Program-made: the position numbers and the translations under genes
Notes under the pieces: generated by a model
Told to the model about the DNA's origin: nothing
The model's input: only the letters and a program-made list of their open reading frames with translations
Databases searched by the model: none
Part shown: in pieces, positions 24,391 to 34,912 of the stretch
Layout of the letters: each line of letters opens with the position of its first letter
How positions within the stretch are numbered: position 1 is the first letter of the stretch
DNA from: an uncultured Oscillibacter sp.
GTDB lineage: Bacteria; Bacillota; Clostridia; Oscillospirales; Oscillospiraceae
Direction: 5' to 3'
NCBI GenBank assembly: GCA_910578935.1
Contig: CAJTSM010000002.1
Location: 62,001-126,000, forward strand
Length of the DNA stretch: 64,000 bases

Positions 24391-25221
24391 TCACGCAGTC
24401 CCCTCGCCCGGCCGGGCGCCGGCGGCGGTGACGGCGCCGGTATGGCAGTTCACATAGTAGTCCTCCGTATCAGTGACAATCCGCCACGCCGGAATCAGAG
24501 AGATCGCCGCGCCGGTATTTTGAAGCTCATAGCACAGCCGGGTATCCGTCACGGTGGAAGCCACCACCGTGCTCTCCCGGCGCATCTTCTGAAAAGCCAC
24601 CAGCGCCCCGGCGGCAGAGAGAGGTTCCTCCTCCGGAGCAGCCGTCCCGGAGGATGGCAGCAGCGTCCCGCTGACATTGATGAGGACGCCGTCCTCCACG
24701 GTAAAGGTCACCGTGCAGTTAAAAACCGGCAGCTTGCCGTAGACAGCGGGGCTGGAAAAAACGCCGTCTCCGTTTTCGTCAAGCCGGACGCCGGGAACGT
24801 CATAAGAAAAGGTCCGGCAGAAATCCCGGCAGAAATCCTCAATTTCCTCCTCCGCCAGGGTTCCGGACGCCTCAAAGCTGCCGCTGGAGCGAAACAGGGC
24901 TTCCCCCGCCGCCCCGGCGTAGTGGTAAATCCCGCCGCCCTGGTCGGAGGCGGTGGGGGATTTCCCCAGGAGAAAGGCGGCGGCCCGCTCTTCCAGCGCG
25001 GTATCCCGGGTAAGGGTGACGGCGGCGGGCGGGCTGTCCCGGGAGATCGCGCCGGAATCCAGCTCCATGCCGTCCCCCTGGAAGAGGGCCACCAGCTGTT
25101 CCGCCGTCCGGCGGAACGCGTCCCGCTCCGCCGTTTGGCGCTGGGCCAGGGAGAAGAGCAGGCAGACGTTCAGCAAAGTCAGAATCACAATGATGATATT
25201 TTTCAGACGCCAGCGGTCCAT
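24391..25221 (-). CDS. walI: WalI/YycI-type regulator of WalK
   Basis: 276-residue single-pass membrane protein. One N-terminal helix (LKNIIIVILTLLNVCLLFSLA) precedes an extracytoplasmic domain of the YycI type, ending ISLIPAWRIVTDTEDYYVNCHTGAV. WalH and WalI bind WalK and restrain its kinase activity. AGGAG stands 7 bases before ATG. It is separated from walH by a 200-base gap filled by a family B repeat, which may change its expression relative to walH. Confidence 0.82.
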   Translation of the reverse strand: MDRWRLKNIIIVILTLLNVCLLFSLAQRQTAERDAFRRTAEQLVALFQGDGMELDSGAISRDSPPAAVTLTRDTALEERAAAFLLGKSPTASDQGGGIYHYAGAAGEALFRSSGSFEASGTLAEEEIEDFCRDFCRTFSYDVPGVRLDENGDGVFSSPAVYGKLPVFNCTVTFTVEDGVLINVSGTLLPSSGTAAPEEEPLSAAGALVAFQKMRRESTVVASTVTDTRLCYELQNTGAAISLIPAWRIVTDTEDYYVNCHTGAVTAAGARPGEGTA

Positions 25222-25245
25222 AAAGGCGCTCCTTATTTCAAGTTA

Positions 25246-25407
25246 GAACCTGTATTCACAATCGGGGAATGCCGGACCGGCGAGAATTTTTCCCGCCGGA
25301 CAAGGAGGTGTTCCGCGGCCATACTGGCCGTATGGCCGGGAACGCGGCGCGGTATGACGGGAAAAAGGCCGCTCAGACGGCGTTCAACGGTGGTGAACAC
25401 AGGTTCT
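25246..25407. repeat. Family B repeat between walH and walI
   Basis: 162-bp element with ends AGAACCTGT and ACAGGTTCT, and internal inverted pairs (GGAATGCCGGACCGGCGAG; GCGGCCATACTGGCCGTATGG). It occupies most of the walH-walI gap and would be part of the operon mRNA. Confidence 0.75.
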
Positions 25408-25421
25408 TAAAATCAGGCGGT

Positions 25422-26687
25422 TCAGTCGGACAGCCAGCAGGCCCGGCATTCCCCGGCCCGCTCCACATAACCGATGGACAGCTCTTTCCCGGGAGAGGCG
25501 GAGGCCACGGCCAGCGCCTGGGGCAGGGGCAGCAGCAGGGAGTTTTCCCCCGCCGGGCCGTACTGCCGGAAGCGCAGGGTCAATGCGGTGAGGCTGGTTC
25601 CGGTAAGCGTAACCTCCGCGGCAAAGCCGCCGTCCTGAAACCGGACGGGCACGCCTCCAATCTGATAGCCGAAGCGCAGAACCGTAACATCCCCGCTGCG
25701 GCGGAGGTCCTGAAGCCAGGGCTGCGCCTCTCCGGAGACAGGGGAGAGCAGGCCGGCCAGCAGTGATCCGGCCCCCAAGGCCGCTTCCCGGGCGGTGGGC
25801 AGTTCTCCGGCAGCCTTCACACGGAAGCTGGGGTCGTCTCCGCTCTGGTAATATATGCTGTTATCCGGCCGGATCCGGATGGTCCGGTCCCCGTCCATAA
25901 TCAGCTCCGTCCCGTTGGACTCGGTGTGCCGGGTCCGGCTCCGTGGGTTGAAGCCCAGGGCGGAGAGCAGCCAGTCCGTCCCGCCCGCCAGGGGGTCCCC
26001 CAGGGTAAAGGCGGCCAGAGACGGCGGCTGGCCGGGCAGGAGGGAGCAGGGGTCCAGCGTCTGTTCCAGGCCCGTTCCGTCCATGGCGAAGGCCGCGTCC
26101 CCCAGTTCATAGCGGCCGATCACCTGATCCAAACTGTCGGCGGAGACGGCGGTAAACGCCCGGAAGCAGTTCTCTCCCCCGTCCCAGAGATAGAGGCTGA
26201 CGCCGCTGGGCTGGGAGGCAATGAGCAGACGGCGGGCGGAGAGGTCCTCCCGGGGGGAAACCTCCTCCCCGCCGCCCAAAAGTCCCGACAAGACGGACAG
26301 GGGCAGGGACTCTATAAAATCGTAATAAAGGGACGGCCCCTCCAGCGCCCGGAGAAATTCCGACGGCGCGCAGGCGGAGTAGTCCCGGGCGGAGCCCAGG
26401 GCCTCCAGCAGGCGGCGGCCCAGGGGGTCGGCAAAGCCGCCGTCTCCCGTGGTAAGCGCCACGTCCCCGTGCCGGCCGTAATCACCGGTAACCGCCACCC
26501 GCACCGGTGCGGTGAGCTCCGCCGCCGGGGCCGCGGACTGGCTGGGGCCCGCCGCCGCCGGCTGGCCGCTGCTCAAATCCAGGCTATAAAGCTGTGTCTG
26601 CGTAAAAAGCACCACTGCCGAAAGGGAGAGAAGGGTAATCAACATGTTTTGAACCAGATTCCGGCGGTTCCGCCGCTGTTCCTCCAT
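25422..26687 (-). CDS. walH: WalH/YycH-type regulator of WalK
   Basis: 421-residue protein with one N-terminal membrane helix (NMLITLLSLSAVVLFTQ) and a large extracytoplasmic part, matching YycH in size, topology and place. An alanine/proline linker follows the helix. ATG 26687 is 3 bases after the walK stop, with GGAGG inside the end of walK. Sequence similarity to characterised YycH is weak, so the name rests partly on gene order. Confidence 0.8.
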   Translation of the reverse strand: MEEQRRNRRNLVQNMLITLLSLSAVVLFTQTQLYSLDLSSGQPAAAGPSQSAAPAAELTAPVRVAVTGDYGRHGDVALTTGDGGFADPLGRRLLEALGSARDYSACAPSEFLRALEGPSLYYDFIESLPLSVLSGLLGGGEEVSPREDLSARRLLIASQPSGVSLYLWDGGENCFRAFTAVSADSLDQVIGRYELGDAAFAMDGTGLEQTLDPCSLLPGQPPSLAAFTLGDPLAGGTDWLLSALGFNPRSRTRHTESNGTELIMDGDRTIRIRPDNSIYYQSGDDPSFRVKAAGELPTAREAALGAGSLLAGLLSPVSGEAQPWLQDLRRSGDVTVLRFGYQIGGVPVRFQDGGFAAEVTLTGTSLTALTLRFRQYGPAGENSLLLPLPQALAVASASPGKELSIGYVERAGECRACWLSD

Positions 26688-26690
26688 GGC

Positions 26691-28499
26691 TCAGCCCTCC
26701 GTGCGGCCGCCCCGGCCCTGGGCAATGGGCAGGGTCATGCGAATCGTGGTGCCCGGCCCCTGGTGGGGGGCCAGGGCAATAACGCCGTGGTGCCTCTGGA
26801 CGATTTCCCGGGCGATGGACAGCCCCAGGCCGGTGCCTCCGGACTCCCGGGACCGGGCCTTGTCCACCCGGTAAAAACGGTCGAAGATCCGCTCCCGGTC
26901 CTTCTCCGGAATGCCGATGCCGTCGTCCCAGACCTCCATCCAGACGGTGTCGTCCTCTCCGCAGCCGGCGGACACCCGGATGTGCCCGCCGTCGGGCGTG
27001 TACTTAATGGCGTTGCCCAAAATGTTCATCATCACCTGCTCCAGCCGGCTCCGGTCCCCCACGATCAAGGGAAGGTGGTCCAAGTCCCCGCAGGCGAGCT
27101 CGTGGCCCCGCTGCTGGGCGTTCAGCGCGCTGGAGCGAACGACGCTGCGGATGGATTCGGCAAAGGGAAACCGGGAGAGGACCAGCTCCGCATCCCCCCG
27201 GTCCAGGCGCGAGAGCGTCAGGAGATCCTGGACAATATGGGTCATCCGGTCCGTCTCCGTGATGATGATGTCCAGAAAGCCGTTGGCGGTTTGCTGCGGG
27301 ATGTCCCCTTCCGCATCCCGCAGGGTTTCGGCATAGGTGCGGACGTTGGTGAGGGGGGTCCGGAGCTCATGGGAGACGTTGGCTACAAACTCCTTCCGCC
27401 GCTCCTCGTTCCGGTGCTGCTCCGTCACGTCGTGGAGAACGATCAGCACGCCGCCCCGCTCCCGGTCGGAGAAGGGGGCCAGGTAAACCTCCAGGGTTTT
27501 CTCCCCGGCCTCCAGCTCCCCCTCGGCAAAGCCCGGCCGCCGGAGGGCCAGCATCTCCCCAAAGGGGTAGAGCCCGCCGAAGAGCTCGTCATAGCTGCAC
27601 TCCGGCCCCACGGGGCGCTGGAGCATGTCGTTGGCGGCGGGGTTGCAGTGGATGAGCTTCCCGTCGTGGGAAAAGGCCACCACGCCGTCGGTCATGTGAA
27701 GGAAGAGGGTGTCCAGCTTGTTCCGCTCGTTTTCCACGGCGGCCAAGGTGGCCTGAAGCACTCCGGCCATCTCGTTAAAGGTGCCGGTGAGAATGCCGAT
27801 CTCGTCGGTGGACTCCACAGGCAGGGCGTTGCCAAAATCTCCGGCGGCCATCCGTTCCGCCCCGGCGGTGAGTTTTTCAATGGGGTCCACCATGGTCTTG
27901 GAGAGGAGGAAACTCAAGAGGATGGAGATCAAAAGGCCGATGACCAGGGCCTGCATAATGATCTGAAACAGCTGGCTGTTCAGGCCGGAGACGGTGTCCC
28001 GGGTGTCCAGAATATAAATAATGAAAGCGTTGTCCCCGCCGAAGATGGGAATGGCCGCGTCCATATAGTCGGCGGTGATGTCGCTGACATCCCCGATTCC
28101 GGCCTCATCGTGCTGCAAAACCGCGTTTCGGGCGGTGAGGAGGTTGGGACTCTGCTCCCGGGGCATGGCGGCCTCTCCGGCGGAGCCGTTGAGGTAAACC
28201 CCGGTTTCCCCGTCTAAAACAAAGTAATTCCGGGTGCGGTAGTCAATGCCCAGCTTTCCGGCGGTGAGCTCCATCATGTCGTGGACCCGGTCGGCGCCGT
28301 CTTCCTGAGAGGCCTCCCCCCGCAGGGAGGCGACAAACTCCCGCTGGTCCACGCCAAAGACGCTGTCAATTTCCTGATAAAAGGTGTTGGTGAAAAAGTT
28401 GGAGACATTGATGGTCAGGAAAGCCCCCACCACCGCCATGAGGGAGGTAATCAGCAATAACAGGATCAACGTCAGCTTCATGTGCAGGCTGCGGAACAC
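26691..28499 (-). CDS. walK: Cell-wall sensor histidine kinase WalK
   Basis: 602-residue sensor kinase. An N-terminal helix (MKLTLILLLLITSLMAVVGAF), an extracellular sensor domain, a second helix near 180 and a HAMP segment precede a PAS domain. The kinase core has H-box NVSHELRTPLTNVRTYAETL, N-box and GGTGLGLSIAREIVQRH. It phosphorylates WalR to match peptidoglycan hydrolases to growth. GTG 28499 is favoured because AAAGGGGG lies 7 bases upstream and homologues begin with FRS; ATG 28523 is the alternative. Confidence 0.94.
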   Translation of the reverse strand: MFRSLHMKLTLILLLLITSLMAVVGAFLTINVSNFFTNTFYQEIDSVFGVDQREFVASLRGEASQEDGADRVHDMMELTAGKLGIDYRTRNYFVLDGETGVYLNGSAGEAAMPREQSPNLLTARNAVLQHDEAGIGDVSDITADYMDAAIPIFGGDNAFIIYILDTRDTVSGLNSQLFQIIMQALVIGLLISILLSFLLSKTMVDPIEKLTAGAERMAAGDFGNALPVESTDEIGILTGTFNEMAGVLQATLAAVENERNKLDTLFLHMTDGVVAFSHDGKLIHCNPAANDMLQRPVGPECSYDELFGGLYPFGEMLALRRPGFAEGELEAGEKTLEVYLAPFSDRERGGVLIVLHDVTEQHRNEERRKEFVANVSHELRTPLTNVRTYAETLRDAEGDIPQQTANGFLDIIITETDRMTHIVQDLLTLSRLDRGDAELVLSRFPFAESIRSVVRSSALNAQQRGHELACGDLDHLPLIVGDRSRLEQVMMNILGNAIKYTPDGGHIRVSAGCGEDDTVWMEVWDDGIGIPEKDRERIFDRFYRVDKARSRESGGTGLGLSIAREIVQRHHGVIALAPHQGPGTTIRMTLPIAQGRGGRTEG

Positions 28500-28553
28500 G
28501 GCGGCGCCCCCTTTCACAAGCATTCCCGGCGGAAACGGTTTCTTTCCCCCGGA

Positions 28554-29267
28554 TCAGTTCACTGCAAAGTAATATCCCGCGCCCCGGCGGGTCAGGATGA
28601 ACTGGGGGCTGGCCGGGTTCTCCTCGATCTTCTCCCGCAGCCGCCGGACGGTCACGTCCACTGTCCGCACGTCATCCCCCACGTAGCCGTAGTTCCAGAC
28701 CTGCTCCATCAAATCCACCCGGGAGTACACCTTATTGGGGTGGCTGGCCAGGAAGGTCAAAAGCTCATACTCCCGCTGGGTCAGGTCAATGGCCTTTCCG
28801 GCCCGGAAAACCTGGTGGCTGTCCGTGTTGATGGCCAGGTCCCCCGCCACGGGCATGGCGCTGTCCGCCGCCGCGCCCCCGGCGGGAGCCGCCATGGCGG
28901 TGCGGCGGATATTGGCCTCCACCCGGGCGATGACCTCCCGCATGGAGAAAGGCTTGGTGATATAGTCGTCCGCCCCGGTTTCCAGGCCGCGGACTTTGTC
29001 GTCCTCCTCCTCCCGGGCGGTAAGGAGGAGGATGGGCACGTTGTCCCCGTCCTTCCGCAGCGCCTCGCACACATCGAAGCCGATCATCTTCGGCAGCATA
29101 ATGTCAAGCAAAATCAGATCCGGCTTCTCCGTACGGGCCTTCCGCAAGCCCTCCTCCCCGTCATAGGCCTCTAAGACGCGGTAGCCTTTCCGCTCCAGGT
29201 TAAACCGCAGAATGTCCACAATATTCTTCTCGTCCTCTACAATCAAGACGGTCTTTTCCTCACTCAT
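28554..29267 (-). CDS. walR: Response regulator WalR
   Basis: 237-residue OmpR-family regulator. The receiver has VLIVEDEKNIV, phosphoacceptor Asp in LILLDIMLPKM and K in ITKPFSMRE. The winged-helix output domain ends VWNYGYVGDDVRTVDVTVRRLREKIEENP...GAGYYF. WalR controls autolysins and other envelope genes and is essential in many Firmicutes. GGAGG lies 5 bases before ATG. A Nudix gene lies 57 bases upstream and probably shares the promoter. Confidence 0.96.
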   Translation of the reverse strand: MSEEKTVLIVEDEKNIVDILRFNLERKGYRVLEAYDGEEGLRKARTEKPDLILLDIMLPKMIGFDVCEALRKDGDNVPILLLTAREEEDDKVRGLETGADDYITKPFSMREVIARVEANIRRTAMAAPAGGAAADSAMPVAGDLAINTDSHQVFRAGKAIDLTQREYELLTFLASHPNKVYSRVDLMEQVWNYGYVGDDVRTVDVTVRRLREKIEENPASPQFILTRRGAGYYFAVN

Positions 29268-29324
29268 ACTCGACCTCCAAACTCCCTTGCCGCCCCCTCC
29301 GGGAGGCGCGGCCCATTTCCGGCG

Positions 29325-29876
29325 TCACAGGTTCAGCAGAATCTTTGCCTTCAGCACCGCGGCCACGGTCTTGGCATCCTCAATTTCCCCGTCCAGACAG
29401 CGGCGGGCCATTTCGCCGAAGGGAATCCGCTCCACATTTAAAAACTCGTCCTCATCCAGGCTCTGTTCTTCCATCTTCAGGTCCCTGGCCAAATAGAGGT
29501 GCAGAATCTCCCCGTAGCAGCCCGGGGAGGGCAGGATCCGGCCCAGGGACTCGTATCTCCCGGGCACCGCGCCGGTTTCCTCCCTCAATTCCCGCAGTCC
29601 CGCCTCATAGGGGTCCTCCCCCGGGTGGTCCAGCTTCCCGGCGGGAATTTCCAGCAGGGGTCTTCCGAAGGGATAGCGGTACTGGGTCACTGTCAGCACA
29701 CGGTTCTCCCCGTCCAGGGCCAAAACGGCCACGCCGCCGGGGTGGTCCACCACTTCCCGCGTGGCGGTGCGGCCGCCGGGCAGCTCCACCGTGTCCACGT
29801 GGACGGTGACAATCCGCCCGGCGAATGTATCTTCCCGGCTCAGCTTCCGCTCCGTCAGATCCATTTTATCGCTCAT
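29325..29876 (-). CDS. Nudix hydrolase, ADP-ribose pyrophosphatase type
   Basis: 183-residue hydrolase related to NudF. The Nudix box reads GKLDHPGEDPYEAGLRELREETGA, with all acidic residues present, and VDHPGGVAVLALDG and TVTQYRYPFGRPLLEIPAG fit ADP-ribose diphosphatases. ATG 29876 has AAAGGA 9 bases upstream. It leads the wal cluster. Possible promoter on the minus strand: TATAAT at 29967-29962 with a weak TTTTCA -35. Confidence 0.88.
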   Translation of the reverse strand: MSDKMDLTERKLSREDTFAGRIVTVHVDTVELPGGRTATREVVDHPGGVAVLALDGENRVLTVTQYRYPFGRPLLEIPAGKLDHPGEDPYEAGLRELREETGAVPGRYESLGRILPSPGCYGEILHLYLARDLKMEEQSLDEDEFLNVERIPFGEMARRCLDGEIEDAKTVAAVLKAKILLNL

Positions 29877-30052
29877 GTTTCCGCGTCCTTTCCAAAAGGC
29901 CCCTGAAAGCGGGGCCGGTTTTGATCGCGCCGTCCGGCCGCTGGGAATGCTTATTTATGGAATTATACCACGCCGGGCCGGAAATGAAAAGAGAAAATGT
30001 CCCCGGCCGCCCCCTGGGGGAAAAGTTGTTCGCCCCGTTCATAAAATACCCC

Positions 30053-30081
30053 TTGTTTTTACGGGAAAAAAGGCGTATGAT
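30053..30081 (+). promoter_or_regulatory. Promoter of the VanY-type peptidase gene
   Basis: TTGTTT, 17 bases, TATGAT, 48 bases before the ATG. Confidence 0.6.
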
Positions 30082-30129
30082 AGGGAAAATGCCACTAGAT
30101 ATTGTGGGTAAGGAAAGGAACGGCGGCAA

Positions 30130-30972
30130 ATGAAATGGATCAAACGGACAGCGGCGCTGCTGGTATCGCTGCTTCTGTTGCCGACAATTGCGCAGGCCCG
30201 GACAGGTTACAAGCTGCCGCCTCAGGAAGGGCGGGCCGACCCGGACATCCGGCTGATCTCCCCCCGGGAGGCGGAAAAAGCCGAAAAACTGCCGGAGCTG
30301 ACGGTGGTGGAACCGCAGCGGGCGGAAACGCCGGAAAGAGCGGAGGCGCCGGAGCGGGACGGTTTCCGGTTCCCGGAGGCGGAAGACTGGCAGCTGCTGC
30401 TGGTAAACCCCTGGAACGAGCTGCCGGAGGACTATGAGGTGACTTTGAAAGCGCTCCCCGACGGGATGAAGGTGGACGAGCGGGCCTATGAGGACCTGAA
30501 CGCCATGCTGGAGGCCTGCCGCGACGCGGGGCTCCGCCCCAAGATCTGCTCCGCCTACCGGACGATGTCCAAACAGACCTATCTCTATAACAACAAAATC
30601 GCCCGGCTGCGGAACGCGGGCTACAGCAAAAAGGCTGCGGAGGAAGAGGCCGGGCGCTGGGTGGCCCGCCCCGGCACCAGCGAGCACCAGCTGGGTTTGG
30701 CCCTGGACATCGTGTCCCAATCTTACCAGGCCCTGACGAAAAAGCAGGAAAAGACCGCCGAGCAGAAGTGGCTGATGGAGCATTGCTGGGAATACGGCTT
30801 CATTCTCCGCTATCCCAGCGACAAAAGCGAGATCACCGGCATCGGCTACGAGCCCTGGCATTACCGCTATGTGGGCCGGGACGTGGCCCTGGACATCCGG
30901 GACAGCGGGCTTTGCATGGAAGAATACTTACTGCTGCGGGAAGAAACCCTGGCGGCGGAACACCGGCTGTAG
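30130..30972 (+). CDS. D-alanyl-D-alanine carboxypeptidase, VanY (M15B) family
   Basis: 280-residue secreted or membrane-anchored zinc peptidase trimming the terminal D-alanine of peptidoglycan stem peptides. Signal peptide KRTAALLVSLLLLPTIAQA, then a charged linker (residues 25-80) and the M15B domain. The zinc and active-site motifs are GTSEHQLGLALDIV (His and Asp) and YEPWHYRYVG (Glu, His). Such enzymes shape the wall; by themselves they do not indicate vancomycin resistance, and no van regulator or ligase is present. Confidence 0.9.
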   Translation: MKWIKRTAALLVSLLLLPTIAQARTGYKLPPQEGRADPDIRLISPREAEKAEKLPELTVVEPQRAETPERAEAPERDGFRFPEAEDWQLLLVNPWNELPEDYEVTLKALPDGMKVDERAYEDLNAMLEACRDAGLRPKICSAYRTMSKQTYLYNNKIARLRNAGYSKKAAEEEAGRWVARPGTSEHQLGLALDIVSQSYQALTKKQEKTAEQKWLMEHCWEYGFILRYPSDKSEITGIGYEPWHYRYVGRDVALDIRDSGLCMEEYLLLREETLAAEHRL

Positions 30973-31094
30973 AATCCGCATTTACAGCCGGGGAATGCCG
31001 GAAGGACGGCGAATTTCAAGGGAACTGGACGCAGCGGCGGGGGGAAGAACCCGGCCGGAAGGCCTCCGGCAGCTGCGAACACTTGTTTTTAAAA
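30973..31094. repeat. Diverged family B repeat downstream of the peptidase
   Basis: Begins GAATCCGCATTTACAGCCGG directly after the stop codon and ends near GAACACTTGTTTTTA. It contains AATTTCAAGGGAACTGGACG, shared with other copies. The rest of the 420-base gap holds the terminator, the typA promoter and the typA leader. Confidence 0.55.
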
Positions 31095-31099
31095 GCGGC

Positions 31100-31128
31100 G
31101 GAGACGGCGGAAGCCGTCTCCTTTTTTT
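31100..31128 (+). terminator. Terminator after the peptidase gene
   Basis: GGAGACGGC/GCCGTCTCC with loop GGAA, followed by seven T. Confidence 0.88.
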
Positions 31129-31193
31129 GGTTATCTTGTCCAAGGTGACTTGGATTTTTCATGAAAAAGTCCTGAAAAATGTGGATTCTTCCG

Positions 31194-31222
31194 TTGAAAA
31201 GCGGCGCGGAGTGGCATATAAT
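31194..31222 (+). promoter_or_regulatory. typA promoter
   Basis: TTGAAA, 17 bases, TATAAT. The leader is about 165 nt and carries two hairpins with TTCG loops (GCGGCGCTTCGCGCCGC at about 31320-31337; CCCATCTTCGATGGG at about 31339-31354). Confidence 0.8.
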
Positions 31223-31392
31223 AAGAAACCGTGAAAATTTGTCCTTAACTTCGCGGCCTTCTTTCCCCCTCCCCCATAAAAACGCTCCGCCGGGTTTTTA
31301 GGGGGGTGCCAATTAAAATAGCGGCGCTTCGCGCCGCCCCATCTTCGATGGGGCCCCGTGGTCTTGCCGTTCGAAAATAAGGAGATATCTAT

Positions 31393-33216
<1,824 letters not shown>

Positions 33217-33242
33217 GGACCGGCCATTTCCCAATAAAAGCC

Positions 33243-33278
33243 ATGGCCCGGCGCGGCGTTCGCGCAGGGCCATTCTTT
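33243..33278 (+). terminator. typA terminator
   Basis: ATGGCCC/GGGCCAT stem enclosing a GC-rich inner hairpin, followed by TCTTTTG. Confidence 0.72.
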
Positions 33279-33376
33279 TGCTTCCGGGCCGGTTTTGCGG
33301 AAGTTTCCGGCCCTGGGGCGGAAACATGTCCCGCCGCGGGACTGGGGAGTCTTTTTGCCGTTTGTGACAAATACAC

Positions 33377-33418
33377 TTGCATTTTTTGGCGAAAGGGAGT
33401 ACAATGCCCTCCATTGTA
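33377..33418 (+). promoter_or_regulatory. Promoter with overlapping palindrome for the SLH gene
   Basis: TTGCAT (33377-33382), 17 bases, TACAAT (33400-33405). The -10 box is the first half of a perfect inverted repeat TACAATG/CATTGTA (33400-33418), a possible operator. Confidence 0.65.
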
Positions 33419-33474
33419 CCGGCTGGAGCCGTCTTTGCCCCCAGCCGAAATGAAAAAATATTGGAGGAACCGTT

Positions 33475-34710
33475 ATGAAGAAAAAGCTGCTATCCATGGC
33501 TTTGGCCCTGACAATGTGCCTGGGCCTGGCCGTTCCCGCCTCCGCCGAGGACTGGGAAAACGCCAAAGAGGTCAAGAACTACGACGAGTTTATCGCCGCC
33601 GTAGAGGATGAAAAGGTCGAGGAAATCAAGATCACCGGCGAGGTCACCATCCCCGCCGCCGAAGAGCCCCTGATGGTAGAAACCCCCACCCTTATTGCCA
33701 AGGAAGGCAAGCTGACCATGGCCCCCGATTCCACCATGTTCGTCCACGTGCCCATGGGCCGCTTCAGCTTCGAGGATCAGGAAAACACCTGGGACCTGGT
33801 TGCCGGGATGGGCGCGGCCTTTATTATCTGGCATCCGGACGAGGACACCTATAACCGGGACATCTTCGGCTCCCTGCCGGAAATTGAGAAGATGATCGCG
33901 GACGCCAACGGCGAGCCGGTCAACACCCTGGTGGTCAGCGGCGGGGATCTGGCCCTGACCAAGGATCTGAGCGTGGAGGGCACCCTCCGGGTTCACGGCC
34001 ATGACCTGTCCCTTGGCAAGGGCATGAAGCTGGAAGTCGGCGGCAGTCTGTTTGTAGACGGCAACCTGACCGTGGAGGAGGGCGCCTCCCTGACCGTGGG
34101 CGAGGGCTCCAAGGTCACCGGAACGGCCGCTTTTGCCGACGAAAAGCAAAAACCCGAGAACCTTGAGGTCCCTGAAACTCCCGCTGAAACTCCCGCCGAG
34201 ACTCCTGCGGCCCCCAAATTTACCGATGTAGCCGCCGATTCCCCCTTTGCCGCCGCCATTGACTGGGCCGTGGCCCAGGGTATCACCAACGGGACCACCG
34301 AAACCACCTTTGGCCCCGGAAACACCTGCTCTGTCTCCAACATCATCACCTTCCTGTGGCGTGCCAACGGCAAGCCCGGCGCCGCCGAAGGAGTGGCCGA
34401 CCGGGACAGCGCCGCCAAGTGGGCCGTGGAGCAGAAGCTGATCGGCGAGGACCAGGACGTCTCCGCTCCCTGCACCCGTGTCATGGCCGTGGGCTTCATG
34501 TGGGGCGTGGCCGGGAAGCCCGAGGTGGAGAGTGAGAAAACCTTCACCGATGTGGACAAAGAGGCGGATTACGCCGGAGCCGTGGCCTGGGCCGTGGAGA
34601 ACGGCGTGACCGCCGGCACCGGGGACGGCACCGCCTTCTCCCCTGAAAACACCTGCACCCGGGGCCAGATCGTGACCTTCCTGTACCGGGCCGCCAACGC
34701 CGCCGAATAA
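33475..34710 (+). CDS. S-layer homology domain protein, 411 aa
   Basis: Exported surface protein. Signal peptide residues 1-24 (LLSMALALTMCLGLAVPASA). An N-terminal region rich in short beta repeats follows (TLVVSGGDLALTKDLSVEGTLRVHG, LFVDGNLTVEEGASLTVGEGSKVTG), then a PAETPAETPA linker. SLH modules run from residue 246 (FTDVAADSPFAAAIDWAVAQGITNGT; FTDVDKEADYAGAVAWAVENGVTAGT with TFGPGNTCSVSNIITFLWRA and FSPENTCTRGQIVTFLYRA). SLH modules anchor proteins to pyruvylated wall polymers. The function of the N-terminal part is unknown. Confidence 0.88.
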   Translation: MKKKLLSMALALTMCLGLAVPASAEDWENAKEVKNYDEFIAAVEDEKVEEIKITGEVTIPAAEEPLMVETPTLIAKEGKLTMAPDSTMFVHVPMGRFSFEDQENTWDLVAGMGAAFIIWHPDEDTYNRDIFGSLPEIEKMIADANGEPVNTLVVSGGDLALTKDLSVEGTLRVHGHDLSLGKGMKLEVGGSLFVDGNLTVEEGASLTVGEGSKVTGTAAFADEKQKPENLEVPETPAETPAETPAAPKFTDVAADSPFAAAIDWAVAQGITNGTTETTFGPGNTCSVSNIITFLWRANGKPGAAEGVADRDSAAKWAVEQKLIGEDQDVSAPCTRVMAVGFMWGVAGKPEVESEKTFTDVDKEADYAGAVAWAVENGVTAGTGDGTAFSPENTCTRGQIVTFLYRAANAAE

Positions 34711-34740
34711 AGGATTTCCCCCACCTTGAACCTTTGAACG

Positions 34741-34778
34741 GGAGGCTCCGCCGCTCACGCGGCGGGGCCTTCCTTTTT
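34741..34778 (+). terminator. Terminator of the SLH gene
   Basis: GGAGGCTCCGCCGC pairs with GCGGCGGGGCCTTCC (loop TCAC), followed by T5. Confidence 0.8.
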
Positions 34779-34814
34779 CCAGGGCAAATTCCGCAATTTT
34801 TTCGGGGTTTGCTC

Positions 34815-34843
34815 TTGACCTTCTTGAGAAAATCCAGTAAAAT
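34815..34843 (+). promoter_or_regulatory. Promoter of the radical SAM gene
   Basis: TTGACC, 17 bases, TAAAAT, about 70 bases before the ATG. Confidence 0.7.
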
Positions 34844-34912
34844 ATACTTTCGTGTACGGCCCTGCCGTACCATTATCACTTATCACTATAAACGGAAAGG
34901 CGAGACGACGTT

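Noticed and set aside
25926..28217. 763-codon plus-strand frame opposite walH and walK
   Set aside because: It mirrors two clear wal genes and its composition (Gly/Pro/His/Arg-rich) is that of a shadow frame.
30130..30972. Vancomycin resistance locus because of the VanY-type peptidase
   Set aside because: No vanA/B/H/X/R/S genes; stand-alone VanY-family peptidases are common wall enzymes.
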